38,927 bases of DNA from Candidatus Methanocorpusculum faecipullorum. GTDB taxonomy: Archaea > Halobacteriota > Methanomicrobia > Methanomicrobiales > Methanocorpusculaceae. Of this stretch, positions 16,982 through 25,318 are shown in pieces. The position numbers and the translations under genes were made by a program. The stretch lies in assembly GCA_018883755.1 (NCBI GenBank), contig JAHLFR010000042.1, positions 1 to 38,927 on the forward strand. The letters are read 5' to 3'. The notes under the pieces were generated by a model. That model did not search any database, had not been told where the DNA came from, and saw only the letters and a program-made list of their open reading frames with translations. Position 1 is the stretch's first letter. Each line of letters opens with the position of its first letter.

Positions 16982-17503
16982 ATGTTGAACAATATTGATC
17001 TCGCACAGGTAAAGCAGTACGAAGCCGAAATTAAGGCTGACGATAATGAAGCGCTGTTCACGACCAGGATGACTGGAACCTGGCAGTTCGATGAGAACGG
17101 ACCACAGTTTACAGCAGATGCAAAAACTGATGCCGGACCGGTTAGATTCGCGTTGACCCACCCGAACTTTGAAAAACTTGGAAACTATCCATCCCCAATG
17201 GCATATGGTCTGTTCTGGATCTGTGGGTGTGCTTCAGCAACTTTCATGACCGCTGCAGCAAAAAGAGGAATCAAGATCGATGCCCTGCACACCGACATCG
17301 AAGCAGACCTCGATTACCACGCACAGTTCCAGCTCGGAACACAGCCTCTGGTTGGTGCATACAGAGTTACCTTCAATGTAACCAGCGCACAGGCAACTGA
17401 TGAAGAGATCGAAAGCCTCAAGGAAGCAGCATATAATGGGTGCATGGCACTGTTTACGGTAAGAAATGCAATCCCGTTAACCGTCTCTGCAAAGAGAGCA
17501 TGA
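16982..17503 (+). CDS. OsmC-family protein
   Basis: A 173-residue OsmC/Ohr-type protein, a family of thiol-dependent peroxide or persulfide-handling enzymes in the cytoplasm. The two typical cysteine regions are present, FWICGCASATFMTAAAKRGI near residue 79 and NGCMALFTVRNAIPL near residue 152. It lies nine bases after the TusA-like gene and overlaps the next gene by four bases (ATGA), so all are cotranscribed. In this setting a role with organic or inorganic persulfides is more likely than a general osmotic response (inference). Confidence 0.85.
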   Translation: MLNNIDLAQVKQYEAEIKADDNEALFTTRMTGTWQFDENGPQFTADAKTDAGPVRFALTHPNFEKLGNYPSPMAYGLFWICGCASATFMTAAAKRGIKIDALHTDIEADLDYHAQFQLGTQPLVGAYRVTFNVTSAQATDEEIESLKEAAYNGCMALFTVRNAIPLTVSAKRA

Positions 17504-17979
17504 CACTCCCTTCCTATTTTTCAATCCCAGATACACTCGACAGTGCACAATTAAAAGTTCAGGCAGAAGAACTTTTCAACAGCGGACAATTTTATTGCTC
17601 GGAAGCAGTAGTAAAAATAATCAGAGACACATTCTGCCCATCAGTTCCGGATGCAATCATCGCCACAGCTTCAGGGTTCCCTGTAGGTATGGGCGGAGGT
17701 GGATGTACATGCGGGGCAGTGGCAGGAGGAGTAATGGCTCTTGGACTTGTCTTTGGCAGAACCAAACCCGAAGAAAAAGTACAGTCCGCAGAGTGTATGA
17801 AATATGCACGCGAACTACACGACAGATTCCGGAAAGAAAACAAAGCAATCTGCTGCAGGATACTGACAAAAAATATGCTTGAGGACTCATCAGAGCACAA
17901 AAAACAGTGTGCAGAACTTACCGGGGAAGTTGTTGAAATTGTTGCCGAGATTATTCTCAGGGAAGCCAGAGCACAGTAA
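17500..17979 (+). CDS. C_GCAxxG_C_C-family putative redox protein
   Basis: 159 residues from the ATG at 17500, which overlaps the OsmC stop. The family's spaced cysteines are visible: YCSEAVV near residue 32, then GGGCTCGAVAGGVMALGLVFG near residue 69, ECMKY, ICCRIL near residue 126 and KQCAELT near the end. The family is named for this pattern and is thought to be redox-active, but no reaction is established. The central motif here is CTCGAVAGG, close to the consensus GCAxxG. It ends the plus-strand transport unit; a 118-base gap precedes the first siroheme gene. Confidence 0.85.
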   Translation: MTLPSYFSIPDTLDSAQLKVQAEELFNSGQFYCSEAVVKIIRDTFCPSVPDAIIATASGFPVGMGGGGCTCGAVAGGVMALGLVFGRTKPEEKVQSAECMKYARELHDRFRKENKAICCRILTKNMLEDSSEHKKQCAELTGEVVEIVAEIILREARAQ

Positions 17980-18026
17980 AAGAAGTCTCTGAGAGTCATC
18001 TTCGCTTTGCTATTTTTCAACCAGAA

Positions 18027-18070
18027 CAAACTGTTTGAAACAGGTGCTGCAAAGACAATTCTTTTATTAT
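18027..18070 (+). promoter_or_regulatory. Overlapping palindromes and TATA candidate before the first siroheme reductase
   Basis: CAAAC-T-GTTTG (18027-18037) and CTGTTT-G-AAACAG (18031-18043) are two perfect palindromes that overlap. A T/A-rich box (CTTTTATTAT, 18061-18070) follows. GAGGT at 18086-18090 is the ribosome site for the ATG at 18098. The palindromes could bind a dimeric regulator. Confidence 0.45.
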
Positions 18071-18097
18071 CCCCTCTCCAATGATCGAGGTACAACA

Positions 18098-19003
18098 ATG
18101 GCAGATCCGAACCTCTATCTAAAAGGCGGAGTGATCCCAGAACGGGATAACGAACACTATATTATCCGGCTCAGAACACCTGCCGGTATGCTTGGTGTGG
18201 ACGCTCTTGCAGGAATTGCCGAGATCGCAAAGAAATACGGAATTCAGGACACTCACTTAACAACAAGACAAACAATTGAGTTGCTTCACGTAGGCCCTGA
18301 AATTCTCGATGATCTCCTTGCGGATCTTGAGAAAAACGGGACTCCGATCGGTGCAGAACGTAATGAAGTCGTAAATGTCACTGCATGCCTTGGAAATGCA
18401 AACTGTAAGTACTCCGTTATCGACACCATCTCACTTGCCAAAAAACTTGATGAGAAACATTTCGGAAAGGAGATGCCTGTGAAAGTTCGCATTGCGATCT
18501 CCGGCTGCCCGAACGGGTGTACGAGTGAACGATTAAATGAGATTGGCATTACCGGACTCCGTCGGCCAGTACGTAATGAGGGGCTTTGTACTGGATGCGG
18601 AACCTGCGGATACTACTGCCGGGAACATGCAATCCTGATTGAAAACGGAAAACTTCGGTTAAATCAGGGAGATTGTATGCTCTGTGGATTCTGCATTCAC
18701 GCATGTCCTTTCCAGTATATTAATTTCGAGGATCCTCTCTATCTAATTACACTTGGTGGTAGACGCGGACGTCATCCAAAGATCGGAAGAACATTCTATA
18801 TCGCACGCTCCGAGGACGATGTTGTGGAAATCGTGGGAAAGATCATCTACTGGATTTTCAGAAGTATCGCATCAGATAAAATGCTCCCAGAACAACTTAC
18901 TGATGAGGAGTTTGCTGAGTTCCGCGAAAAAGTTGTGAAGAGTTTGAAACCGCTTGGCATTGACGGTGTGGATCCAACTAATGCTTACTGTATGCAAAAT
19001 TAA
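18098..19003 (+). CDS. Siroheme sulfite/nitrite reductase-like protein with ferredoxin domain (Dsr-LP type), copy 1
   Basis: A 301-residue protein. The N-terminal ferredoxin-like half domain has HLTTRQTIELLH. The siroheme-[4Fe-4S] site is C97-X5-C103 and C137-X3-C141 (SGCPNGC). Two inserted [4Fe-4S] ferredoxin motifs follow (C164, C167, C170, C174; C193, C196, C199, C203), then a conserved TLGGRRGRHP segment. This matches the small dissimilatory sulfite-reductase-like proteins of methanogens, whose substrates are mostly unproven, and lacks the F420H2-oxidising domain of Fsr. Electrons probably come from ferredoxin. It has its own promoter region and ribosome site. A paralogue follows at 19159. 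Reduction of sulfite or a related oxyanion is the likely role. Confidence 0.85.
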   Translation: MADPNLYLKGGVIPERDNEHYIIRLRTPAGMLGVDALAGIAEIAKKYGIQDTHLTTRQTIELLHVGPEILDDLLADLEKNGTPIGAERNEVVNVTACLGNANCKYSVIDTISLAKKLDEKHFGKEMPVKVRIAISGCPNGCTSERLNEIGITGLRRPVRNEGLCTGCGTCGYYCREHAILIENGKLRLNQGDCMLCGFCIHACPFQYINFEDPLYLITLGGRRGRHPKIGRTFYIARSEDDVVEIVGKIIYWIFRSIASDKMLPEQLTDEEFAEFREKVVKSLKPLGIDGVDPTNAYCMQN

Positions 19004-19017
19004 TATCTTTCACCATC

Positions 19018-19025
19018 TTTTTTTT
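19018..19025 (+). terminator. T8 terminator after siroheme reductase copy 1
   Basis: Eight consecutive T residues lie 15 bases after the stop codon, fitting an archaeal U-tract terminator and separating the two siroheme genes into different transcripts. Confidence 0.5.
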
Positions 19026-19090
19026 CAGACAATTATCCCTGACACGTTACATGTATCAAAAATATAGGACCAGTCTCCATCATATTATGG

Positions 19091-19158
19091 ATAAATATAT
19101 ACTAGGGGAAAAGTACTCAGAACTCACCTTAATAAATACAGCATACAAATATAAATAG
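19091..19158 (+). promoter_or_regulatory. Promoter region of siroheme reductase copy 2
   Basis: ATAAATATATAC (about 19091-19102) and TTAATAAATAC (about 19128-19138) are both TATA-like. No Shine-Dalgarno site precedes the ATG at 19159, and the second box is spaced for a short or leaderless transcript. Confidence 0.45.
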
Positions 19159-20040
19159 ATGAAATCCGACTCCAAAATATACGAAATGGGAGGAGTAATT
19201 ACCGAAGCAGACGGGGAACACTGTACTGTCCGGTTACGAATGCCTGCGGGGATCGCAACAGCTGATCAGCTTATTGCCGCAGCGGAGCTCGCCAAAAAAT
19301 ACGGAACAGACGAACTTCACTTCACCACCCGGCAGACACTCGAGATCCCGCATATCCCTGCGGACCAGCTCCCATCATTTTACGAGGAGCTCATTGCCGC
19401 AGGAAATGATGTTGGTGCCGAACGCGGGGAAGTTGTAAACATCACTGCCTGCCCCGGAACCCACCGCTGTAAATTTGCCAACATCGATTCGGTCGGCATG
19501 GCAAAGAAAATTGATGCCAAATACTTCGGCAAGGACATGCCCGGAAAAGTCCGTATTGCCATATCAGCATGCCCGAATGCCTGTACTAGTGAAACCCTGA
19601 ATGAAATAGGCATCACCGGTATCTGTACACCAATCCGCCAGCCAGGCTACTGTACAGGGTGTGGGACATGTGTACAGTACTGCCAGGAAGAGGCACTAAC
19701 AGTTCGCGAAGGGAAAATCGTCATGGACGATGACGCATGTCTTGACTGCGGAACCTGCGTCCGCTCCTGTATCTACGGAATTCTTGAGTCACAACCCCAG
19801 TCCTACCGCATTACCCTTGGCGGCAGACGCGGACGTCACCCCAAAGTAGGCATGCATCTTATCACCGTCAACACTGAAGATGCCGCAGTCCAGGTGATCG
19901 ATAGTATCATTGACTGGATCTATCGGTACGCAAGATTTGATACCCCCATCGTTCAACAGATCGGACAGGAACTCGATATGGAAGATCTCAAAAAGAATCT
20001 GCAGAAGAACATCCCCGCAGAACAGATTGTAGTGCTGTAA
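19159..20040 (+). CDS. Siroheme sulfite/nitrite reductase-like protein with ferredoxin domain (Dsr-LP type), copy 2
   Basis: A 293-residue paralogue of the preceding gene with the same order: HFTTRQTLEIPH, siroheme-[4Fe-4S] cysteines C98-X5-C104 and C138-X3-C142 (SACPNAC), two [4Fe-4S] ferredoxin motifs (CTGCGTCVQYC, CLDCGTCVRSC) and the shared TLGGRRGRHPK segment. The active-site loops differ (CLGNANC in copy 1, CPGTHRC here), so substrate preference may differ. It has its own promoter and ends 11 bases from the convergent GYCLCG protein B. There is no sign of damage. Confidence 0.85.
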   Translation: MKSDSKIYEMGGVITEADGEHCTVRLRMPAGIATADQLIAAAELAKKYGTDELHFTTRQTLEIPHIPADQLPSFYEELIAAGNDVGAERGEVVNITACPGTHRCKFANIDSVGMAKKIDAKYFGKDMPGKVRIAISACPNACTSETLNEIGITGICTPIRQPGYCTGCGTCVQYCQEEALTVREGKIVMDDDACLDCGTCVRSCIYGILESQPQSYRITLGGRRGRHPKVGMHLITVNTEDAAVQVIDSIIDWIYRYARFDTPIVQQIGQELDMEDLKKNLQKNIPAEQIVVL

Positions 20041-20051
20041 AAACAAAAAAA

Positions 20052-20609
20052 TTATTTTTCTGCCATCAGATCGCGGACTTCATCGATGTAGCGAATCTCG
20101 GCAAGATCCATTCCGCAAAGACAGTAACCCTGACGGTCCAGCACAAACACAGGATATTTCTCTACATCTTCAGGAATCGGCTCCGTTGGAATCTGTTTCA
20201 CATGCAGAAGATACGGGACATCAAGGCCGATGTGTGATGTAAGCTCTTTTAATTCCCGAATCCATCGTGCCAGCTGACGAACATCAACACGATCCCATTG
20301 AAGAATCCGCACCAGCGTCTGATACGTATCCCGCTCATACACCAGATGATTTCCTTTCAGCTTCTCATTCACTGCATCCTCATAGGTCGTGGTCCACTTC
20401 TCCAGATCGTCAGTGGGGCCAAGGGCTGCATCCGCATAGAATCTCAACTCCTTTTCCCGTTCAGGATCAGAACATTTGGATGCCGCATCCTCCATGTTGC
20501 GGATAACAGCAGTGATCTCATCATGAATTCTCCGCAGATCATCAAACGCATGGTCAAGATCATCATGGAGATGGGTACTAAAGAAAACCGGCTTTTCATT
20601 ATCAGTCAT
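20052..20609 (-). CDS. GYCLCG-motif protein B (unrecognised family, 185 aa)
   Basis: Paralogue of the protein at 12673-13248. The N-terminal 80 residues are helical, charged and not alignable by eye with copy A. The C-terminal half aligns without gaps: ERD.Y..L, WD..DVR.L..WIR, P.PEDV..YPV and GYCLCG (161-166), then YIDE.R..M. Its stop faces that of siroheme reductase copy 2 across 11 bases. The two copies thus lie at either end of the sulfur island, both on the minus strand. Function is unknown; the invariant CxC suggests metal or sulfur binding. Confidence 0.75.
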   Translation of the reverse strand: MTDNEKPVFFSTHLHDDLDHAFDDLRRIHDEITAVIRNMEDAASKCSDPEREKELRFYADAALGPTDDLEKWTTTYEDAVNEKLKGNHLVYERDTYQTLVRILQWDRVDVRQLARWIRELKELTSHIGLDVPYLLHVKQIPTEPIPEDVEKYPVFVLDRQGYCLCGMDLAEIRYIDEVRDLMAEK

Positions 20610-20643
20610 AAAAATCTCTCAAAAAATGTTTGATCTGAGAAAG

Positions 20644-21240
20644 TTATTTCTTCAGATAGAGGTTCACATAGACCGTCTGGCCTTTTGATGTCGGGTGGCG
20701 CTCACCAAGATCGCCGATGTAGTGGGCAAAGACAGCCTTTTCTCCGTCAACCTCGGCCTCAACATCGTCAACGTATCTGTATCCGGGCATCATATACTCA
20801 ATCTTGCCGAAAACATAGACGTCACCCTTTACTGCCTGACCGCCGACACGCCCCTCTACATTTCCTTTGATGATGATGGTTCCACCCTCGCCGTGGGTCA
20901 GAACGTGAATAAACACATCGCCCTCGATGATGATGGTTCCACCGCGCATAAAGGTACCTACATCGTTACCTGCATTGCCGATCACGCGGAAGACACCACC
21001 GGTCATACCGCGCCAGTCGCCGCGGCATGCACAGCCGACGTGATTCTGCGCACTGCCGTTTACCGTAAGTTCTCCACCAGCCATTGCAATACCAGTGAAG
21101 GAGTCAACGTTACCGTTTACGGTAATCTTGCCGCCCTTCATCCAGCCGCCGGTGTACATATCGGCGTTGCTGTTGATCACAATCTCACCAGCAGTCATCT
21201 GCTGGCCGATACGCTTTACACGAGTCCAGTCGCCGTTCAA
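20644..21240 (-). CDS. FwdC-like beta-helix protein lacking the normal N-terminus
   Basis: 198 residues homologous to the formylmethanofuran dehydrogenase C subunit encoded at 21435-22241. It has the same Gly-rich beta-helix repeats (GEIVINSNADMYTGGWM, GGTIIIEGDV, GGTIIIKGNV) and the same ending IGDLGERHP.SKG. The only usable start is TTG at 21240. Similarity continues about eight codons further upstream (AETKIV against DETKID) in an open frame with no ATG or GTG. About 65 N-terminal residues of a normal FwdC are missing. U-tracts after fwdC suggest separate transcription. It may be a degenerating copy or a real shortened paralogue; the intact repeats and ending argue for retention. Confidence 0.7.
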   Translation of the reverse strand: MNGDWTRVKRIGQQMTAGEIVINSNADMYTGGWMKGGKITVNGNVDSFTGIAMAGGELTVNGSAQNHVGCACRGDWRGMTGGVFRVIGNAGNDVGTFMRGGTIIIEGDVFIHVLTHGEGGTIIIKGNVEGRVGGQAVKGDVYVFGKIEYMMPGYRYVDDVEAEVDGEKAVFAHYIGDLGERHPTSKGQTVYVNLYLKK

Positions 21241-21387
21241 GACGATCTTGGTCTCAGCTGCAGTACCAGCCCAAACTGACTGTGAGGAAACATCCGAACT
21301 ATTACTACCACATAGAATGGGGCAGAGTTAGAAAGTGTGGCATCTCCACATACAGATCTCTGTCCTATTCTTCTCTGCACTTGATGC

Positions 21388-21428
21388 AAAAAATCTGTTT
21401 TTAAAACAAGAATACAAAAACTGAAAAA
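21388..21428 (-). terminator. U-tracts after fwdC
   Basis: Three A-runs on the plus strand (21388-21393, 21416-21420, 21424-21428) give successive U-tracts in the minus-strand transcript just after the fwdC stop. The 194-base gap 21241-21434 otherwise holds only the open but startless lead-in to the FwdC-like gene and an A/T box near 21400 that could be its promoter. Confidence 0.45.
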
Positions 21429-21434
21429 GGAGAG

Positions 21435-22241
21435 TTACTCCTTCAGAGTGTAGATGTGGCCGTAAACAACCTCACCTTTGCTCTTCGGGTGGCGTTCGCC
21501 AAGATCGCCGATGAACACATTAAACATGTGGGTTTCACCGTCAACCTCAATCTCTCTCTCCTCAACCTTCTTGAAACCAGGCATCATCACATCACAGCCG
21601 TGGAAGACATAAATCTCACCTTTCACCATCTGACCGCCGACACGGCGATGAGCTTTGCCCTTAATGATGATTGTTCCACCCTCTGCGTGCGTACCAATGT
21701 GGATATCAGCATTACCTTCAATAATGATGGTTCCACCGTTCATGAACGTAGCGACATCAGAGCCTGCGTCACCCTTAATACGAATGAGACCGCCCTGCAT
21801 TCCACGCCAGTCACCACGGTATGCAGCACCAAGGTAGTTCCATGCTCTGCCTTCAACTAGCATTTCTCCGCCCTTCATCTGAAGACCGGAGAAAGAACGA
21901 ACATCTCCCTTCACATGGAGCTTTCCACCTTCCATCCATGCACCAGTGAACATATCTGCAGTTCCGTTGACAACAACTTCACCTGCAGTCATCCATGCAC
22001 CGAAATACTTACACTTGGAGGTTCCAGGACCATAGACGTCGATCTTTGTCTCATCAGCAGTCGCCCCGGCTGCACCGGAGATCTCAAACCAGTCGCCAAG
22101 CGTGTAATTACGCTTACCTTCCGAACACGGAAGTGCTGCAATCTCCTCAAGAGACTTGCCAGCAAACTTGTCCGGCGTAACACTCTCACACTCAAGGTAG
22201 AGGTCTGGGACTTTCTTTAACTTAATAGTTACCGTGTTCAT
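21435..22241 (-). CDS. fwdC: Formylmethanofuran dehydrogenase subunit C
   Basis: A structural subunit of the enzyme that reduces CO2 onto methanofuran, 268 residues and full length. A short N-terminal domain (LKKVPDLYLECESV) is followed by a right-handed beta-helix of Gly-rich repeats related to the glutamate synthase C-terminal domain (GEVVVNGTADMFTGAWM, GGTIIIEGNA, GGTIIIKGKA), ending in IGDLGERHPKSKG. It lies three bases after fwdA. It is the last gene of the continuous fwd-hdr unit before the U-tracts. Confidence 0.95.
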   Translation of the reverse strand: MNTVTIKLKKVPDLYLECESVTPDKFAGKSLEEIAALPCSEGKRNYTLGDWFEISGAAGATADETKIDVYGPGTSKCKYFGAWMTAGEVVVNGTADMFTGAWMEGGKLHVKGDVRSFSGLQMKGGEMLVEGRAWNYLGAAYRGDWRGMQGGLIRIKGDAGSDVATFMNGGTIIIEGNADIHIGTHAEGGTIIIKGKAHRRVGGQMVKGEIYVFHGCDVMMPGFKKVEEREIEVDGETHMFNVFIGDLGERHPKSKGEVVYGHIYTLKE

Positions 22242-22244
22242 CTC

Positions 22245-23954
22245 TTACACCTCGATAATCTCCTGGTGCGGAGCATAGTGATCAACAACCTCATAGTTGC
22301 CAAGGTTGACACTGTAGTACTTCAGGAACTTCTCAGTAATGTCGTGCATAACCTGCTTGTTCTCTGGCACTTTTGCATCAACCCAATAGGTCTTCTTGAC
22401 AACCGGGTCAGCATCCAGCACAACACCATCTTCAACAACCTTCACACCATCCTTGAAGAAGTATGCAGACTTTGCAAACGCATTCTCAAGGTCAACACCC
22501 TTGGGCATATTGTCCGGGTTGATGTTGTAAACAGCAAGGTTTGCTTTCATACCCGGTGCAAGACCGCCCATGGAACCGGACAGACCAAGTACCTGTGCAG
22601 GTCCAGCACGGGTCATCTGAGACAGCTCATAAAGGTTGATCTCACGATCAATCTCAGCGAGGTAAGTTGCATCAATAACCTTTGTTGAATACTTGAAGCT
22701 GTTCAGGAGATTGTCACGATACTGCTTGTCCATCAGCCATGCGTAGATACGCGGGTAGCGGGTGAATGGTCCTGCATTCGGGTGGTCAGTAGTGATCATC
22801 GTCCGCATCGGATCCTTTGCAAACAGCGGGATTTCCAGACCGATAGCCCACTGAATGTCGCAAACTTTCACGTTCGGGCTGTAGACATACGGAACGACAC
22901 CGGAAGATGTCTCAAGCTCCACATCTACGTTACCCCACTTGAGGTGGTTTAAGGCACCAAGGTGATACTCAAAGGGACCGTCAGCAGTCATTGTGGTGGT
23001 CTCATCAAGAGTAACGCTACCAGTATCGACAGAGATCTGAGGAGTACTGTTCACATAGTCCATAACCTCCTTCGACTTGGACTCAAAGTCACCCCATCCG
23101 GTTCCGCCATAAGAGTGGAACTGAATGTGTGTGTGGTGCAGGACTGTCTTACGACCAAGATTATTGTTCGGTTTGAAGTCCTCTGCAATCTTCAGAGAGT
23201 CAAGGGTGGTCGTATAGTTTCCGGGATTACCCAGGTTGTTGGAGTGCAGGTGCACTGAGTGCGGCAGGTGCAGCTCTTCATTGGTGGTAATAAGACCAGC
23301 AATGATCTCTTTCGGGGTAATTTCGAAGTACGGGACTGGGTCATTGATGGTCATACAGTTCAGACCCCATGCCCAAGCCTCGGAACCTCCTGGGTTCACA
23401 CACTTGATACCATATCCTTTGGTCTGGCGAAGCATCCATGCAACATATGCTGCTGCATTGTCGATTTCACCGTTCTTCAGATACTCGAACATGAACCAGT
23501 TATTACCAAACACCGGCATTGCTGCTTCATCAACGATCGGAGTGTCGCGGATCTCCTCGTGCACATGACGGGAGTAGAGAGGCGGCATTGCTGCTTCCAT
23601 CAGGAAGCCGAATCCCATACGGGCATACTCATATCCGGTCTTGTAGACTGTCGGAATTGAGAAACCTCCCTCAATCTTGGTCTTCGGGTTGATCTTTGCC
23701 GAGCAGCGCTCACCAAGGCGGAACTTGTCTTCTGGGCGGTACCAGCGGCCAAGGTTCACCTTTGGACCTGCAACGTGGGTGTGCACATCAAGTGCACCGG
23801 CCATGACAGTCTTGCCGGTTGCATCAATGACGGTTGCAGCATTGCTGACTTTGTCAACAAACTTTCCGTCCTTAATACAAACATCAGCGACATCGCCTTT
23901 CAGACCGGTAACAGCATCAAAGACGTGACCATTCTTAATGATAATCTCAGACAT
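22245..23954 (-). CDS. fwdA: Formylmethanofuran dehydrogenase subunit A (amidohydrolase)
   Basis: Binuclear metal amidohydrolase subunit that joins formate, produced by FwdB, to methanofuran. Full length at 569 residues. Metal-binding motifs are DVHTHVAGP near residue 55, the histidine-rich stretches PHSVHLHSN and LHHTHIQFHSYGGTGW, and TTDHPNAGPF near residue 390. It lies between fwdB and fwdC with two- or three-base gaps, so translation is probably coupled. Confidence 0.96.
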   Translation of the reverse strand: MSEIIIKNGHVFDAVTGLKGDVADVCIKDGKFVDKVSNAATVIDATGKTVMAGALDVHTHVAGPKVNLGRWYRPEDKFRLGERCSAKINPKTKIEGGFSIPTVYKTGYEYARMGFGFLMEAAMPPLYSRHVHEEIRDTPIVDEAAMPVFGNNWFMFEYLKNGEIDNAAAYVAWMLRQTKGYGIKCVNPGGSEAWAWGLNCMTINDPVPYFEITPKEIIAGLITTNEELHLPHSVHLHSNNLGNPGNYTTTLDSLKIAEDFKPNNNLGRKTVLHHTHIQFHSYGGTGWGDFESKSKEVMDYVNSTPQISVDTGSVTLDETTTMTADGPFEYHLGALNHLKWGNVDVELETSSGVVPYVYSPNVKVCDIQWAIGLEIPLFAKDPMRTMITTDHPNAGPFTRYPRIYAWLMDKQYRDNLLNSFKYSTKVIDATYLAEIDREINLYELSQMTRAGPAQVLGLSGSMGGLAPGMKANLAVYNINPDNMPKGVDLENAFAKSAYFFKDGVKVVEDGVVLDADPVVKKTYWVDAKVPENKQVMHDITEKFLKYYSVNLGNYEVVDHYAPHQEIIEV

Positions 23955-23956
23955 CT

Positions 23957-25318
23957 TCAGGCCTCCATCTTTGCAAGGTACTCGGATGCATCTTTACATC
24001 CGTTTTCTGCAAGGATCTCATCAACACGTGCACTAATGCGGTTGAAGAGCTCTTCATCTGTCAGGACTCCTTCAGGTGCATCGATACACTTACGAGTCTC
24101 GATTGGAACGTTGTCCATACGATAGCAGCATCCACCAACCTCAACACCAACGATAGCAACCGGGATATGAAGGTCCGAAAGTTCAGTCGACATACTGATG
24201 TGCGGATCGATGGTAATCGTCGGGATGTGTGCCATGGTACGGGTTGCTTCGAACGGGAAGTGGGCAGCGAGATCACTTGCAATGACGACACATGCATCAA
24301 CTTCCTTACGGACTAAGAGATCGACAGAGGTTGTTTCTCCGGGGTTGTGGCGTGCCATAGTAAGTCTGGACAGATCACATGCGAATGGGAAACCATACTG
24401 CCATCCAAGAACCTGACCAGCACCCGTGACGTTGTAGTGACCACGCATTGCAATGAGTACAGCTTTCGTGTAGTCGTTTAAGTCACGGATGAAGTTGATA
24501 CCTGCGTCGATGTTGTGGTTTCTTCCAAGAGTGTGAGTCAGACCCATTCCGAAGAAGAGCGTAACGAAACGTCCTGATTTGCAGATGTCGATGACTTCCT
24601 GAAGCTTCTCCTTTGGAACGCCGCCAACTTCATCAGGGATATCTTCACCGCGAAGGAGAGTTCTGAGTGCATCGAAGATTTCGTAGTCATAGCTCTGCTT
24701 GATGCGGACAAAGGTGTCTGCAACTTTTGCAGTGTCGGTTTCACGGCAGTCAACACAGATAATCTTTCTTCCTTTCTGTCCCTTTGCAGAGAAGAAACCA
24801 CGTGGGAAGATAGAATATCTAGACATGTGCCGCGGGTGAGCGTGTGCCGGGTTGCATCCCCAGAAGATAACACGATCGGCACGGTTCTTGACTTCTCCTA
24901 ACGTACAGGACGGGACACCCGTATCCTGGATTGCAAGGAGGGAGGAGCCGTGGCAGACAGTTGCACAGTTATCAATGACACCACCAGTCTTCTCTGCAAG
25001 AACATTTCCTGCTGCAATTGCTTCACAGTTGGTGGATGACCATCCGTAGAATAACGGTTTCTTTGCTTTCAGGAGTGTCTTTGCGGCGAAATCAATTGCT
25101 TCGTCGTAGGAAACATCCTTATAGGTACCGTCAGCCTGACGCATACGTGGAAGAACAACACGTCCTGGATTGCTGACGTGGAGATATTTCTCTGCGCCAA
25201 TTGCACAAGCATTTCTGACCGTTACAATCTTCTTTTCGTCGTCAGTGACGTCGACTTCAAGATCATCGCAAAGAGTACCGCAGAATGTACAGATTACGTT
25301 TTTAATTGTTTTAGTCAT
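23957..25318 (-). CDS. fwdB: Formylmethanofuran dehydrogenase subunit B (Mo/W catalytic)
   Basis: Catalytic subunit reducing CO2 to formate at a tungsto- or molybdopterin centre. An N-terminal [4Fe-4S] site is visible (CTFCGTLCDD). The metal ligand near residue 115 is an ordinary cysteine (ATVCHGSS), so this is not the selenocysteine form. The ATG at 25318 is preferred over the GTG at 25330 because AGGTGA lies eight bases before it; it overlaps the fwdD stop by eight bases. Whether the metal is Mo or W cannot be decided from sequence. Confidence 0.95.
   Translation of the reverse strand: MTKTIKNVICTFCGTLCDDLEVDVTDDEKKIVTVRNACAIGAEKYLHVSNPGRVVLPRMRQADGTYKDVSYDEAIDFAAKTLLKAKKPLFYGWSSTNCEAIAAGNVLAEKTGGVIDNCATVCHGSSLLAIQDTGVPSCTLGEVKNRADRVIFWGCNPAHAHPRHMSRYSIFPRGFFSAKGQKGRKIICVDCRETDTAKVADTFVRIKQSYDYEIFDALRTLLRGEDIPDEVGGVPKEKLQEVIDICKSGRFVTLFFGMGLTHTLGRNHNIDAGINFIRDLNDYTKAVLIAMRGHYNVTGAGQVLGWQYGFPFACDLSRLTMARHNPGETTSVDLLVRKEVDACVVIASDLAAHFPFEATRTMAHIPTITIDPHISMSTELSDLHIPVAIVGVEVGGCCYRMDNVPIETRKCIDAPEGVLTDEELFNRISARVDEILAENGCKDASEYLAKMEA

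Noticed and set aside
12461-20609. Sulfur island as a mobile element
   Set aside because: No integrase, transposase, tRNA target repeat or terminal repeats were seen, and codon use looks like that of its neighbours.
20824-21160. Repeated Gly-rich coding segments in the two fwdC genes as DNA repeats
   Set aside because: They are diverged protein-level beta-helix repeats, not direct DNA repeats or a CRISPR array.
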